This document shows positions 1-9,200 of a stretch of 38,311 bases of DNA, in pieces. Both the position numbers and the translations under genes were made by a program. The notes below the pieces were generated by a model, which saw only the letters and a program-made list of their open reading frames with translations, had not been told where the DNA came from and ran no database searches. This stretch comes from Citrobacter sp. (lineage in GTDB: Bacteria; Pseudomonadota; Gammaproteobacteria; Enterobacterales; Enterobacteriaceae). Position 1 is the first letter of the stretch. Each line of letters opens with the position of its first letter. Where the stretch lies: assembly GCA_019415335.1 (NCBI GenBank), contig DXKH01000089.1:1-38311 (forward strand), read 5' to 3'.

Positions 1-5
1 GCTGA
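1..5 (+). CDS. thrL: thrL leader peptide, 3' end only
   Basis: The window opens two bases before a TGA that sits directly upstream of the thr attenuator, where the leader peptide gene of the threonine operon ends in E. coli. Only the last bases and the stop codon are present, so the Thr/Ile-rich peptide itself cannot be seen. The call rests on position and on the close match of the bases that follow to the known enterobacterial thrL-thrA spacer. Confidence 0.7.
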
Positions 6-23
6 CGCGTACAGGAAACACAG

Positions 24-59
24 AAAAAAGCCCGCACCGAACAGTGCGGGCTTTTTTTT
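24..59 (+). terminator. threonine operon attenuator
   Basis: An A-run is followed by GCCCGCAC (30-37), a six-base loop and GTGCGGGC (44-51), then eight T (52-59). This is a classical intrinsic terminator 26 bases before thrA. In the thr operon such a hairpin ends transcription unless ribosomes stall on the Thr/Ile codons of thrL. The alternative antiterminator arm lies mostly outside the window. Confidence 0.92.
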
Positions 60-85
60 CGACCAAAGGTAACGAGGTAACAACC

Positions 86-2548
86 ATGCGAGTGTTGAAG
101 TTCGGCGGTACATCAGTGGCAAATGCAGAACGTTTTCTGCGGGTTGCCGATATTCTGGAAAGCAATGCCAGGCAGGGGCAGGTAGCGACCGTTCTTTCTG
201 CCCCCGCTAAAATTACCAACCATCTGGTGGCGATGATTGAAAAAACCATCGGAGGTCAGGACGCATTACCCAATATCAGTGATGCCGAACGTATTTTTGC
301 CGAACTTCTGACCGGACTCGCCGACGCCCAGCCGGGCTTTCCGCTGGCGCAGTTGAAAGCGTTTGTTGAGCAGGAATTTGCCCAAATCAAACATGTGCTG
401 CATGGAATCAGCCTGCTCGGACAGTGTCCGGACAGCATTAACGCCGCGATCATCTGCCGTGGCGAAAAGATGTCGATCGCTATCATGGCGGGGTTACTGG
501 AAGCGCGCGGTCACCACGTTACCGTTATTGACCCGGTCGAAAAACTGCTGGCGGTGGGGCACTACCTCGAATCTACCGTCGATATCGCCGAATCGACTCG
601 CCGCATTGCCGCCGGGCGCATTCCCACTGACCACATGGTGCTGATGGCCGGTTTCACCGCCGGTAATGAGAAGGGCGAACTGGTGGTGCTGGGGCGTAAT
701 GGCTCTGATTATTCTGCTGCGGTTCTGGCGGCCTGCTTACGTGCCGACTGCTGCGAGATCTGGACAGACGTCGACGGTGTTTATACCTGCGATCCGCGCC
801 AGGTGCCTGATGCCAGGTTGCTTAAGTCGATGTCTTATCAGGAGGCGATGGAGCTCTCCTATTTCGGCGCGAAAGTGCTTCACCCTCGTACTATTACCCC
901 CATCGCGCAGTTCCAGATCCCTTGCCTCATCAAAAATACCGGTAACCCGCAGGCAGCAGGTACGCTGATCGGCGGCAGTCGCGATGAAGACGATCTGCCG
1001 GTGAAGGGGATTTCCAACCTCAACAATATGGCGATGTTCAACGTCTCCGGCCCTGGTATGAAAGGGATGGTGGGGATGGCGGCGCGCGTGTTTGCGGTGA
1101 TGTCGCGTGCGGGAATTTCCGTGGTACTGATTACCCAGTCCTCTTCTGAGTACAGCATCAGCTTCTGTGTGCCGCAGGCAGACTGTGCCCGCGCGCAGCG
1201 CGCCTTGCAGGATGAGTTCTATCTCGAGCTGAAAGAGGGCGTGCTGGAACCGCTGGCGGTCACTGAGCGGCTGGCGATTATCTCCGTCGTTGGGGATGGC
1301 ATGCGGACGTTGCGTGGCATTTCAGCCAAATTCTTTGCCGCACTGGCGCGCGCCAATATCAATATCGTGGCTATTGCTCAGGGCTCCTCCGAGCGTTCCA
1401 TTTCGGTGGTGGTCAACAATGACGATGCCACGACGGGCGTACGTGTCACCCATCAGATGCTGTTCAATACCGATCAGGTGATCGAGGTGTTTGTCATTGG
1501 CGTCGGCGGGGTAGGCGGCGCGTTACTGGAGCAGCTTAAGCGCCAGCAGACCTGGCTGAAGAAAAAACATATCGATCTGCGCGTGTGCGGCGTGGCGAAC
1601 TCCAGAGCGCTGCTCACCCATGTGCATGGCCTGAACCTGGAAAACTGGCAGGCCGAACTGGCTGAAGCGAAAGAGCCGTTCAACCTCGGGCGCTTAATTC
1701 GCCTGGTGAAGGAATATCATCTGCTGAACCCAGTGATTGTGGACTGTACTTCCAGTCAGGCGGTGGCCGATCAATACGCTGACTTCCTGCGCGAAGGGTT
1801 CCACGTGGTTACGCCGAACAAAAAGGCGAATACCTCGTCGATGGATTACTACCATCAGTTGCGTTTCGCTGCCGCGAAGTCACGGCGCAAATTCCTCTAT
1901 GACACTAACGTGGGCGCCGGTCTGCCGGTAATCGAAAACCTGCAAAACCTGCTGAATGCGGGCGATGAATTGCTGAAGTTCTCCGGTATCCTGTCTGGTT
2001 CGCTGTCGTTTATTTTCGGTAAGCTCGATGAAGGCATGAGCCTCTCTGAAGCGACCCGCATCGCGCGTGAAATGGGTTATACCGAACCAGACCCGCGTGA
2101 CGATCTTTCCGGTATGGACGTGGCGCGTAAGCTTCTGATCCTCGCCCGCGAAACCGGACGCGAACTGGAACTGTCTGACATCGTCATTGAACCGGTGCTG
2201 CCGAAAGCGTTTGATGATTCAGGCGACGTTGACGCGTTCATGGCGAATCTGCCGCAGCTTGACGATGCCTTTGCCGCTCGGGTGGCAAAAGCTCGTGATG
2301 AGGGCAAAGTATTGCGCTATGTTGGCAACATCGAGGAAGACGGCGTCTGTCGGGTGAAGATTTCTGAAGTGGACGGTAACGATCCGTTGTACAAAGTGAA
2401 AAACGGCGAAAACGCGCTGGCGTTCTACAGCCACTACTATCAGCCGCTGCCGCTGGTTCTGCGCGGTTATGGCGCGGGTAACGACGTCACGGCGGCAGGG
2501 GTGTTTGCTGATCTGCTGCGTACCCTCTCATGGAAGCTAGGAGTCTAA
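86..2548 (+). CDS. thrA: bifunctional aspartokinase I / homoserine dehydrogenase I
   Basis: First and third steps from aspartate to threonine: phosphorylation of aspartate and NADPH-dependent reduction of aspartate semialdehyde to homoserine. The 820-residue protein has the E. coli length. The aspartokinase motif KFGGTSVAN lies at residues 5-13, a central ACT-type regulatory region follows, and the dehydrogenase begins near residue 467 with the Rossmann loop VIGVGGVGG. An in-frame ATG at 44 lies inside the attenuator and is rejected; the ATG at 86 has an upstream AACGAGGTAAC ribosome site. It is first in thrABC, one base before thrB. Expression should follow the attenuator, and the enzyme is threonine-inhibited in known homologues. 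Confidence 0.98.
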   Translation: MRVLKFGGTSVANAERFLRVADILESNARQGQVATVLSAPAKITNHLVAMIEKTIGGQDALPNISDAERIFAELLTGLADAQPGFPLAQLKAFVEQEFAQIKHVLHGISLLGQCPDSINAAIICRGEKMSIAIMAGLLEARGHHVTVIDPVEKLLAVGHYLESTVDIAESTRRIAAGRIPTDHMVLMAGFTAGNEKGELVVLGRNGSDYSAAVLAACLRADCCEIWTDVDGVYTCDPRQVPDARLLKSMSYQEAMELSYFGAKVLHPRTITPIAQFQIPCLIKNTGNPQAAGTLIGGSRDEDDLPVKGISNLNNMAMFNVSGPGMKGMVGMAARVFAVMSRAGISVVLITQSSSEYSISFCVPQADCARAQRALQDEFYLELKEGVLEPLAVTERLAIISVVGDGMRTLRGISAKFFAALARANINIVAIAQGSSERSISVVVNNDDATTGVRVTHQMLFNTDQVIEVFVIGVGGVGGALLEQLKRQQTWLKKKHIDLRVCGVANSRALLTHVHGLNLENWQAELAEAKEPFNLGRLIRLVKEYHLLNPVIVDCTSSQAVADQYADFLREGFHVVTPNKKANTSSMDYYHQLRFAAAKSRRKFLYDTNVGAGLPVIENLQNLLNAGDELLKFSGILSGSLSFIFGKLDEGMSLSEATRIAREMGYTEPDPRDDLSGMDVARKLLILARETGRELELSDIVIEPVLPKAFDDSGDVDAFMANLPQLDDAFAARVAKARDEGKVLRYVGNIEEDGVCRVKISEVDGNDPLYKVKNGENALAFYSHYYQPLPLVLRGYGAGNDVTAAGVFADLLRTLSWKLGV

Positions 2549-2549
2549 C

Positions 2550-3479
2550 ATGGTTAAAGTTTATGCCCCGGCTTCCAGTGCCAATATGAGCGTAGGATTT
2601 GATGTGCTCGGGGCGGCGGTGACCCCCATTGATGGCTCACTGCTGGGCGACGTGGTAACGGTCGAGGCGGCAGACAGTTTCAGCCTGAACAATCTGGGGC
2701 GCTTTGCCGACAAACTGCCGCCAGAACCGCGTGAAAATATTGTTTATCAGTGCTGGGAGCGTTTTTGTCAGGAACTGGGTAAGCAAATTCCGGTGGCGAT
2801 GACGCTGGAAAAGAACATGCCGATCGGCTCTGGATTAGGCTCCAGCGCCTGCTCGGTGGTGGCGGCACTGGTCGCGATGAATGAGCACTGCGGCAAGCCG
2901 CTGAATGACACGCGTCTGCTGGCGATGATGGGCGAACTGGAAGGGCGTATCTCCGGCAGCATTCATTACGATAACGTCGCGCCGTGTTTTCTCGGTGGTA
3001 TGCAGTTGATGATCGAAGAAAACGGCATTATCAGTCAGCAGGTGCCAGGCTTTGATGAGTGGCTGTGGGTGCTGGCCTATCCAGGCATTAAGGTCTCCAC
3101 GGCAGAAGCGCGGGCGATTTTGCCTGCGCAGTATCGCCGCCAGGACTGCATTGCCCACGGGCGTCACCTGGCCGGGTTTATTCACGCCTGCTATTCCCGT
3201 CAGCCTGGGCTTGCGGCGAAACTGATGAAGGATGTGATTGCCGAACCGTACCGCGAACGTCTGCTGCCAGGTTTTGCACAGGCGCGTCAGGCCGTCGCGG
3301 AAATTGGTGCACTGGCGAGTGGTATTTCCGGTTCAGGGCCGACGTTGTTTGCGCTCTGCGATAAAACGGATACCGCGCAGCGCGTGGCGGACTGGCTGGG
3401 CAGTCACTACCTGCAAAATCAGGAAGGCTTTGTTCATATTTGCCGGCTGGACACGGCGGGCGCACGAGTACTGGGATAA
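2550..3479 (+). CDS. thrB: homoserine kinase
   Basis: Phosphorylates homoserine with ATP to O-phosphohomoserine, the substrate of ThrC. The 309 residues belong to the GHMP kinase family; the glycine/serine-rich ATP loop [10 protein letters not shown] is at residues 91-100, and a C-terminal [14 protein letters not shown] segment is typical of the family. The gene starts one base after the thrA stop and ends three bases before thrC, so translation of the three is probably coupled. It is about one residue shorter than E. coli ThrB as I recall it, differing only at the extreme C-terminus. Confidence 0.98.
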   Translation: MVKVYAPASSANMSVGFDVLGAAVTPIDGSLLGDVVTVEAADSFSLNNLGRFADKLPPEPRENIVYQCWERFCQELGKQIPVAMTLEKNMPIGSGLGSSACSVVAALVAMNEHCGKPLNDTRLLAMMGELEGRISGSIHYDNVAPCFLGGMQLMIEENGIISQQVPGFDEWLWVLAYPGIKVSTAEARAILPAQYRRQDCIAHGRHLAGFIHACYSRQPGLAAKLMKDVIAEPYRERLLPGFAQARQAVAEIGALASGISGSGPTLFALCDKTDTAQRVADWLGSHYLQNQEGFVHICRLDTAGARVLG

Positions 3480-3482
3480 TTG

Positions 3483-4766
3483 ATGAAACTCTACAATCTT
3501 AAAGATCACAACGAGCAGGTTAGTTTTGCACAGGCCGTCACGCAGGGGCTGGGCAAGAATCAGGGGCTGTTTTTCCCGCACGATCTGCCGGAATTCAACC
3601 TGACAGAAGTGGATGAGATGCTGAACCAGGACTTTGTCAGCCGTAGCGCAAAGATCCTTTCCGCGTTCATCGGCGATGAAATCCCGCAGGAGATCCTCGA
3701 AGAACGCGTGCGCGCCGCCTTTGCTTTCCCGGCACCGGTTGCTCAGGTGGAGGGCGATGTCGGCTGTCTTGAGCTGTTCCATGGCCCGACGCTGGCGTTT
3801 AAAGATTTCGGCGGCCGTTTTATGGCGCAGATGCTGACGCACATCAGCGGCGACAAACCGGTGACCATTCTGACGGCAACCTCTGGTGATACCGGCGCGG
3901 CCGTGGCGCATGCGTTTTATGGTCTGCCGAACGTGCGTGTAGTGATCCTCTATCCGAATGGCAAAATCAGTCCGTTGCAGGAAAAACTGTTCTGCACACT
4001 GGGTGGCAACATTGAAACCGTCGCCATCGATGGCGATTTTGATGCCTGCCAGGCGCTGGTCAAACAGGCGTTTGATGATGAAGAGCTGAAAGTGGCGTTG
4101 GGGCTGAACTCCGCGAACTCCATCAACATCAGCCGCCTGCTGGCGCAGATTTGCTACTACTTTGAAGCCGTTGCCCAATTGCCGCAGGACGCGCGGAATC
4201 AACTGGTTGTTTCTGTTCCAAGCGGTAACTTTGGTGACCTGACGGCGGGCCTGTTGGCGAAGTCCCTCGGCCTGCCGGTGAAGCGTTTTATCGCCGCCAC
4301 CAACGTTAACGACACCGTGCCGCGCTTCCTGAAGGAGGGGCAATGGGCACCAAAAGCGACTCAGGCGACGTTGTCTAATGCGATGGACGTGAGTCAGCCG
4401 AACAACTGGCCGCGCGTTGAGGAGCTGTTCCGCCGTAAAATCTGGCGTCTGAATGAGCTTGGTTATGCGGCTGTGGATGATGAAACCACACAGGAAACCA
4501 TGCGCGAACTGAAAGCGAAGGGCTACACCTCTGAGCCTCATGCCTCCGTGGCCTACCGCGCCCTGCGTGATCAGCTCAATCCGGGCGAATACGGTCTGTT
4601 CCTCGGCACTGCGCACCCGGCGAAGTTTAAAGAGAGCGTGGAAGCGATCCTCAATGAAACGCTGGAACTGCCGAAAGAACTGGCGGAGCGTGCGGATCTG
4701 CCGCTGCTTTCGCAACATCTGCCGGCGGATTTTGCCGCCCTGCGTAAGCTAATGATGACGCGTTAA
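3483..4766 (+). CDS. thrC: threonine synthase
   Basis: PLP enzyme converting O-phosphohomoserine to threonine, the last step of the pathway. The protein has 427 residues with the lysine of LAFKDFG at position 107 as the expected Schiff-base residue, and a phosphate-binding SGNFGD segment further on. A TTG three bases upstream (3480) is in frame, but the ATG at 3483 gives the conserved N-terminus MKLYNLKDHNEQ and is preferred. It is last in thrABC; a REP element follows and the next gene is convergent. A long reverse reading frame across this gene is a codon-bias shadow. Confidence 0.98.
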   Translation: MKLYNLKDHNEQVSFAQAVTQGLGKNQGLFFPHDLPEFNLTEVDEMLNQDFVSRSAKILSAFIGDEIPQEILEERVRAAFAFPAPVAQVEGDVGCLELFHGPTLAFKDFGGRFMAQMLTHISGDKPVTILTATSGDTGAAVAHAFYGLPNVRVVILYPNGKISPLQEKLFCTLGGNIETVAIDGDFDACQALVKQAFDDEELKVALGLNSANSINISRLLAQICYYFEAVAQLPQDARNQLVVSVPSGNFGDLTAGLLAKSLGLPVKRFIAATNVNDTVPRFLKEGQWAPKATQATLSNAMDVSQPNNWPRVEELFRRKIWRLNELGYAAVDDETTQETMRELKAKGYTSEPHASVAYRALRDQLNPGEYGLFLGTAHPAKFKESVEAILNETLELPKELAERADLPLLSQHLPADFAALRKLMMTR

Positions 4767-4771
4767 ACATC

Positions 4772-4857
4772 GTGCCCGGTGGCGCTGTCGCTTACCGGGC
4801 CTACGAGGCGGTGCGGATGAGTAGGCCGGATAAGGCGTAGCCGCCATCCGGCGAAAT
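4772..4857. repeat. REP/BIME palindromic element
   Basis: Two REP-type palindromes fill the space between convergent thrC and yaaA. The first pairs GCCCGGTGGCG with a nearby CTTACCGGGC; the second contains GTAGGCCGGATAAGGCGTAG and CGCCATCCGGC. Both carry the GCCGGAT and CCGGCCTAC signatures of enterobacterial REP units. It may stabilise or end the thrC message; no separate U-rich terminator is visible here. Confidence 0.85.
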
Positions 4858-4862
4858 GCGCA

Positions 4863-5636
4863 TTACTGTTCGTGACGTTTAAACACCAGTTCGCCGTTGC
4901 CAGACGCGGCGTCATCAAAGACGTAACCTTCGCTGTTAAAGCCGGTGAGCTGTTCAGGCTTCGTCAGGCGGTTTTCAATGATGTAGCGGCTCATCAGGCC
5001 GCGCGCCTTTTTGGCATAGAAGCTGATGACTTTGAACTTGCCGTTTTTCTCGTCGAGGAAGACAGGTTTAATCAGCTCGGCATTCAGTTTCTTCGGTTTC
5101 ACTGCGCGGAAGTATTCATCCGACGCAAGGTTAATCACCACCTGGTCGCCCTGTGCGGCGAGCGTTTCATTAAGCTTATCCGTGATGATATCGCCCCAGA
5201 ACTGATACAGATCTTTCCCTTTGGCGTTCTCCAGACGGATACCCATTTCCAGACGATAGGGTTGCATCAGATCCAGCGGGCGCAGCACGCCGTACAAACC
5301 TGAGAGCATACGCAAATGCTGCTGGGCAAAATCGAAATCGGCTTCACTGAAGGTCTCGGCCTGTAATCCGGTATAGACATCGCCTTTGAAGGCCAGAATG
5401 GCCTGACGCGCGTTTTCCGGTGTGAAGTCCGGTTGCCAGTCATGAAAACGGGTGGCGTTCAGATCGGCGAGTTTGTCGCTGATGCTCATCAGCTTGCCGA
5501 TTTGCGGGGCTGAAAGTTTGCGCGCCACATGAATCAGTTGCTGGGAGTGATCCAGCAACTCAGGTAGCGTATGGCGCGTTGTTGCCAGCGGGCTCTGGTA
5601 GTCGAGCGTTTTTGCAGGTGAAATCAGAATCAGCAT
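4863..5636 (-). CDS. yaaA: peroxide stress protein YaaA
   Basis: A 257-residue YaaA-family (DUF328) protein starting [16 protein letters not shown], essentially the E. coli length. In E. coli this protein is induced by peroxide through OxyR and lowers free intracellular iron, limiting Fenton damage; homologues bind DNA through a helix-hairpin-helix. An upstream extension (to 5681) is open but adds a non-conserved tail, and the ATG at 5636 has a GGACT-like site before it. It converges with thrC and is transcribed in the same direction as yaaJ, about 70 bases downstream of yaaJ's stop. Confidence 0.95.
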   Translation of the reverse strand: MLILISPAKTLDYQSPLATTRHTLPELLDHSQQLIHVARKLSAPQIGKLMSISDKLADLNATRFHDWQPDFTPENARQAILAFKGDVYTGLQAETFSEADFDFAQQHLRMLSGLYGVLRPLDLMQPYRLEMGIRLENAKGKDLYQFWGDIITDKLNETLAAQGDQVVINLASDEYFRAVKPKKLNAELIKPVFLDEKNGKFKVISFYAKKARGLMSRYIIENRLTKPEQLTGFNSEGYVFDDAASGNGELVFKRHEQ

Positions 5637-5705
5637 ATCCAGTCCTTGCAGGAAATTTACTGCGACTGTAGCAAAAAACACGACTGAGTTGATCGATAGT
5701 TGCGA

Positions 5706-7136
5706 TTAGTCTCGCGGTATGTCATCCCAGGCATCGGGCGCCAGTTGCTGTCCGATGTCCGGATAACGCAGCGGATCAAAGATCGGACGAACACCCAGTT
5801 TACGTTGACGCAAGTAGTCGCTGGCCAGAGTATGCACCACCGGAGAGAGCAGCAATATTGCCGTCAGGTTGGTGATCGCCATGCAGGCCATGATGATATC
5901 CGCCAGTTGCCACAGCAGTGGGAAGCTGAGCAAGGTTCCGGCTACTACCGTAGAGCAGGTGGCAATGCGTAAAATCCAGATGACTCGCTTATTGTCCAGG
6001 TTCAGAAAGTACAGGTTGTTTTCCGCGTAGATGTAGTTGACCACGATAGAGCTGAAGGCAAACAGAATCACAATGATCGCGACGAACGCGGCTCCCCAGT
6101 CACCGACCAGCGCATTCATCGCTTTCTGCACCAGTTGGATCCCTTCCATCGGCGCATAGGTCGTGCCGTTGCCTGCCAGTAAAACCAGCATTGCTGTCGC
6201 GCTACAGACGATCAGCGTGTCGATAAAAATACCGATCATCTGCACGATCCCCTGCGCCGCAGGGTGCGGTGGCCAGGATGATGCCGCGGCAGCGGCGTTA
6301 GGCGTTGAGCCCATTCCGGCTTCATTGGAGAACATACTGCGTTGAAAACCGCTGGTGATCGCCTGGCTCAGCGTATATCCCGCCACGCCGCCTGCCGCTT
6401 CTTGCCAGCCAAACGCGCTTTTGACGATAGAAATGATGATGTCAGGCAATTGCTCAATGTTGATCAGACAAACCACCAGGCTGGTGACCACCCACATTAG
6501 CGCCATCACAGGGACGAACCACTGCATCATCCGCGCTACACCTTTGATCCCCCGGACGATAATCAACAGGGCGGCAATTGCCATGACAATACCGGTGGCG
6601 ACCGGAGGGAAATCAAACGCGAATTTGAGGGCACGGGACACAGAGTTGGCCTGTACGCTGTTGAACACCAGGCCGTAGGCGATCAGCAAAAAGATAGCGA
6701 ATAACACGCCCATCCAGCGCATACCTAACCCACGCGCCATATACCAGGCGGGGCCGCCGCGAAATTGACCGTGACGATCGCGCTCTTTGTAGAGCTGCGC
6801 AAGGGCGCATTCGGCAAACGAGGTCGCCATTCCGATGATGGCGGCGACCCACATCCAGAACACCGCGCCAGGGCCACCGGCGGTAATCGCCAGCGCCACA
6901 CCCGCCATGTTACCGCTGCCGATACGGGCGGCAAGGCTGGTACAGAGCGACTGAAACGAGGTCAACCCTCCCGGCTGCGGGTTAATGCTGTTTTTCAGAC
7001 TTCTGCCAACCTGGCGGATATAGCGAAATTGTACGAAGCCTGTGCGCCAGGTAAACCAACATCCTGCTCCGAAGAGCAGGTAGATCATCACCGATCCCCA
7101 GAGCACATCATTAATAAACGTGAAAAAATCAGGCAT
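5706..7136 (-). CDS. yaaJ: AGCS-family amino-acid:cation symporter
   Basis: A 476-residue polytopic inner-membrane protein of the alanine/glycine:cation symporter family, equal in length to E. coli YaaJ (AlsT-like). Family segments visible include NPQPGGLTSFQSLCTSLAAR near the N-terminus, GGPGAVFWMW, and FSNEAGMGSTPNAAAA in the second half. Family members move alanine or glycine with sodium or protons; the substrate here is not shown. The start at 7136 (MPDFFTFIND) has GAGGGAT upstream; an in-frame extension to 7223 lacks conservation. It is divergent from talB, with 283 bases between them. Confidence 0.94.
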   Translation of the reverse strand: MPDFFTFINDVLWGSVMIYLLFGAGCWFTWRTGFVQFRYIRQVGRSLKNSINPQPGGLTSFQSLCTSLAARIGSGNMAGVALAITAGGPGAVFWMWVAAIIGMATSFAECALAQLYKERDRHGQFRGGPAWYMARGLGMRWMGVLFAIFLLIAYGLVFNSVQANSVSRALKFAFDFPPVATGIVMAIAALLIIVRGIKGVARMMQWFVPVMALMWVVTSLVVCLINIEQLPDIIISIVKSAFGWQEAAGGVAGYTLSQAITSGFQRSMFSNEAGMGSTPNAAAAASSWPPHPAAQGIVQMIGIFIDTLIVCSATAMLVLLAGNGTTYAPMEGIQLVQKAMNALVGDWGAAFVAIIVILFAFSSIVVNYIYAENNLYFLNLDNKRVIWILRIATCSTVVAGTLLSFPLLWQLADIIMACMAITNLTAILLLSPVVHTLASDYLRQRKLGVRPIFDPLRYPDIGQQLAPDAWDDIPRD

Positions 7137-7190
7137 TAACATCCCTCTTGTTGCTGCCGGTACGCTGTAACAACCCTGTGTAAGCGTTAC

Positions 7191-7226
7191 CAATTGTCGA
7201 ATAGTATATACGCTTCCGGACAATTG
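7191..7226. promoter_or_regulatory. inverted repeat in the yaaJ/talB divergent region
   Basis: CAATTGTC (7191-7198) is repeated as GACAATTG (7219-7226), an exact 8-base inverted repeat with 20 bases between. It lies 55-90 bases upstream of yaaJ, and a TATATAC stretch lies between the arms. A third ATTGTCC occurs near 7294. It could be an operator for yaaJ, or chance. The rest of 7137-7419 holds only the talB promoter and leader that I can identify. Confidence 0.35.
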
Positions 7227-7338
7227 ATAGCGGCCGCGTAGTATACATGAGGTTGAGCGACTGAATGGGGCGTCATATCAAGGCCGGACCAGAAATTGTC
7301 CGCAGATGCCCTCATGGGAATAAGCGCATTGTCTGCGG

Positions 7339-7366
7339 TTGCGCTGTCACAACGTCGTGTTATCAT
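7339..7366 (+). promoter_or_regulatory. possible talB promoter
   Basis: TTGCGC (7339-7344) and TATCAT (7361-7366) are separated by 16 bases and lie 54 bases before talB. The -10 is fair and the -35 is weak. No terminator or other gene lies between this and talB. Confidence 0.4.
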
Positions 7367-7419
7367 CAGGGCAGACCGGTTACATCCCCCTAACAAGCTG
7401 TTTAAAGAGAAACACTATC

Positions 7420-8373
7420 ATGACGGACAAATTGACCTCCCTTCGTCAGTTCACCACCGTGGTGGCCGACACCGGAGACATCGCGGCAATGAAGCTGTAT
7501 CAGCCGCAGGATGCCACAACCAACCCTTCTCTCATTCTTAACGCAGCGCAGATCCCGGAATACCGTAAGCTGATTGATGACGCTGTTGTCTGGGCTAAGC
7601 AGCAGAGCAACGACCGCGCGCAGCAGATTGTTGACGCAACCGACAAACTGGCAGTGAACATCGGTCTGGAGATCCTGAAACTGGTCCCTGGCCGTATTTC
7701 CACTGAAGTGGATGCTCGCCTGTCCTACGACACCGACGCGTCTATCGCCAAAGCGAAACGCATCATCAAGCTGTACAACGATGCAGGCATCAGCAACGAT
7801 CGCATTCTGATTAAACTGGCTTCAACCTGGCAGGGCATTCGCGCTGCAGAGCAGCTGGAAAAAGAAGGCATCAACTGTAACCTGACGCTACTGTTCTCAT
7901 TCGCGCAAGCGCGTGCCTGTGCTGAAGCGGGCGTGTTCCTGATCTCCCCGTTCGTGGGTCGTATTCTTGACTGGTATAAATCCAATACCGACAAGAAAGA
8001 GTATGCCCCGGCTGAAGATCCGGGCGTGGTTTCCGTAACGGAGATCTACGAATACTACAAACAGCACGGCTATGAGACCGTTGTGATGGGCGCAAGCTTC
8101 CGTAACATCGGTGAAATCCTTGAGCTGGCTGGCTGTGACCGCCTGACCATCGCACCAGCGCTGCTGAAAGAGCTGGCGGAAAGCGAAGGGGCTATCGAGC
8201 GTAAGCTGTCCTTCTCTGGCGAAGTGAAAGCGCGCCCGGAACGCATCACCGAGTCTGAGTTCCTGTGGCAGCACAACCAGGATCCGATGGCGGTAGACAA
8301 ACTGGCGGACGGTATCCGTAAGTTTGCTGTCGACCAGGAAAAACTGGAAAAAATGATCGGCGACCTGCTGTAA
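7420..8373 (+). CDS. talB: transaldolase B
   Basis: Cytosolic enzyme of the non-oxidative pentose phosphate pathway; transfers a dihydroxyacetone unit from sedoheptulose-7-phosphate to glyceraldehyde-3-phosphate. It has 317 residues, the length of E. coli TalB, with the Schiff-base lysine at position 132 in the segment [13 protein letters not shown] and the N-terminal signature DATTNPSLI. An open extension to 7339 is rejected because conserved sequence begins at [10 protein letters not shown] (ATG 7420, after AAAGAGAAAC). It is followed by a hairpin and then mog. Confidence 0.98.
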   Translation: MTDKLTSLRQFTTVVADTGDIAAMKLYQPQDATTNPSLILNAAQIPEYRKLIDDAVVWAKQQSNDRAQQIVDATDKLAVNIGLEILKLVPGRISTEVDARLSYDTDASIAKAKRIIKLYNDAGISNDRILIKLASTWQGIRAAEQLEKEGINCNLTLLFSFAQARACAEAGVFLISPFVGRILDWYKSNTDKKEYAPAEDPGVVSVTEIYEYYKQHGYETVVMGASFRNIGEILELAGCDRLTIAPALLKELAESEGAIERKLSFSGEVKARPERITESEFLWQHNQDPMAVDKLADGIRKFAVDQEKLEKMIGDLL

Positions 8374-8388
8374 TCATTTCTACCCAAT

Positions 8389-8418
8389 GTAGCGTGATCG
8401 GTGTGCCGGTCACGCTAC
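8389..8418 (+). terminator. probable talB terminator
   Basis: GTAGCGTGA (8389-8397) pairs with TCACGCTAC (8410-8418), and inner bases CGG/CCG extend the stem around a TGTG loop. Only a short pyrimidine-rich CTCTTCT follows, so termination may be partial and let some transcription reach mog. Confidence 0.6.
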
Positions 8419-8493
8419 CTCTTCTGAACCCTGTCTGTCCTTCCTTTCGCAGTGTATCATTCTGTTTAACGAGACTGTTTAAACGGAATAATC

Positions 8494-9081
8494 ATGAACA
8501 CCTTACGTATTGGTTTAGTTTCCATTTCTGACCGCGCCTCCAGCGGCGTCTATCAGGATAAAGGCATTCCGGCGCTGGAAGAGTGGCTATCGACGGCGTT
8601 GACCACCCCTTTCGAGGTGCTGACGCGTCTGATTCCTGACGAACAAGCTATCATCGAGCAAACGCTGTGTGAGCTGGTGGACGAGATGAGTTGCCATCTG
8701 GTGCTGACCACCGGGGGCACCGGTCCTTCGCGTCGTGATGTGACGCCGGATGCTACCCTCGCGGTTGCCGATCGCCAGATGCCAGGCTTTGGCGAACAGA
8801 TGCGGCAGATTAGCCTGCACTTTGTACCGACGGCGATCCTGTCACGCCAGGTCGGGGTGATCCGTAAGCAGGCGTTAATCCTCAACTTACCGGGCCAGCC
8901 GAAATCGATCAAAGAGACCCTGGAAGGGGTGAAGGATGCCGAAGGGAATGTCGTCGTGGCGGGTATCTTCGCAAGTGTACCGTATTGTATACAGCTGCTT
9001 GAGGGGCCGTATGTGGAAACCGCGCCGGAAATCGTAGCATCTTTTCGCCCGAAAAGCGCAAGACGTGAAACAAACGCCTGA
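8494..9081 (+). CDS. mog: molybdopterin adenylyltransferase
   Basis: Activates molybdopterin with ATP to adenylyl-molybdopterin before molybdate insertion in molybdenum cofactor synthesis. The 195-residue MoaB/Mog-fold protein carries the pterin-binding segment TTGGTGPSRRDVTPD and an LNLPGQPKSIKE loop, and has the E. coli Mog length. ATG at 8494 has no competing upstream start with conservation. It follows talB after 120 bases and is followed by 119 bases before an unrelated transporter, so it may be a single-gene unit. Confidence 0.97.
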   Translation: MNTLRIGLVSISDRASSGVYQDKGIPALEEWLSTALTTPFEVLTRLIPDEQAIIEQTLCELVDEMSCHLVLTTGGTGPSRRDVTPDATLAVADRQMPGFGEQMRQISLHFVPTAILSRQVGVIRKQALILNLPGQPKSIKETLEGVKDAEGNVVVAGIFASVPYCIQLLEGPYVETAPEIVASFRPKSARRETNA

Positions 9082-9200
9082 AGTTAGTCTTTTCGTAAGA
9101 TAAGCGACGGTGAAAGTGGCGTGTTGATTTGTTTACGATATAGTAAGTTTTACTTTACATGTGTCGTTCATAACAACGCTCCACTGACTTATGGTTCGCT

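Noticed and set aside
3333..4718. 461-codon open frame on the minus strand across thrC and the end of thrB
   Set aside because: It is antisense to a complete, clearly recognised gene and its product is arginine/histidine/glutamine-rich in the way of codon-bias shadows; no ribosome site or domain supports it.
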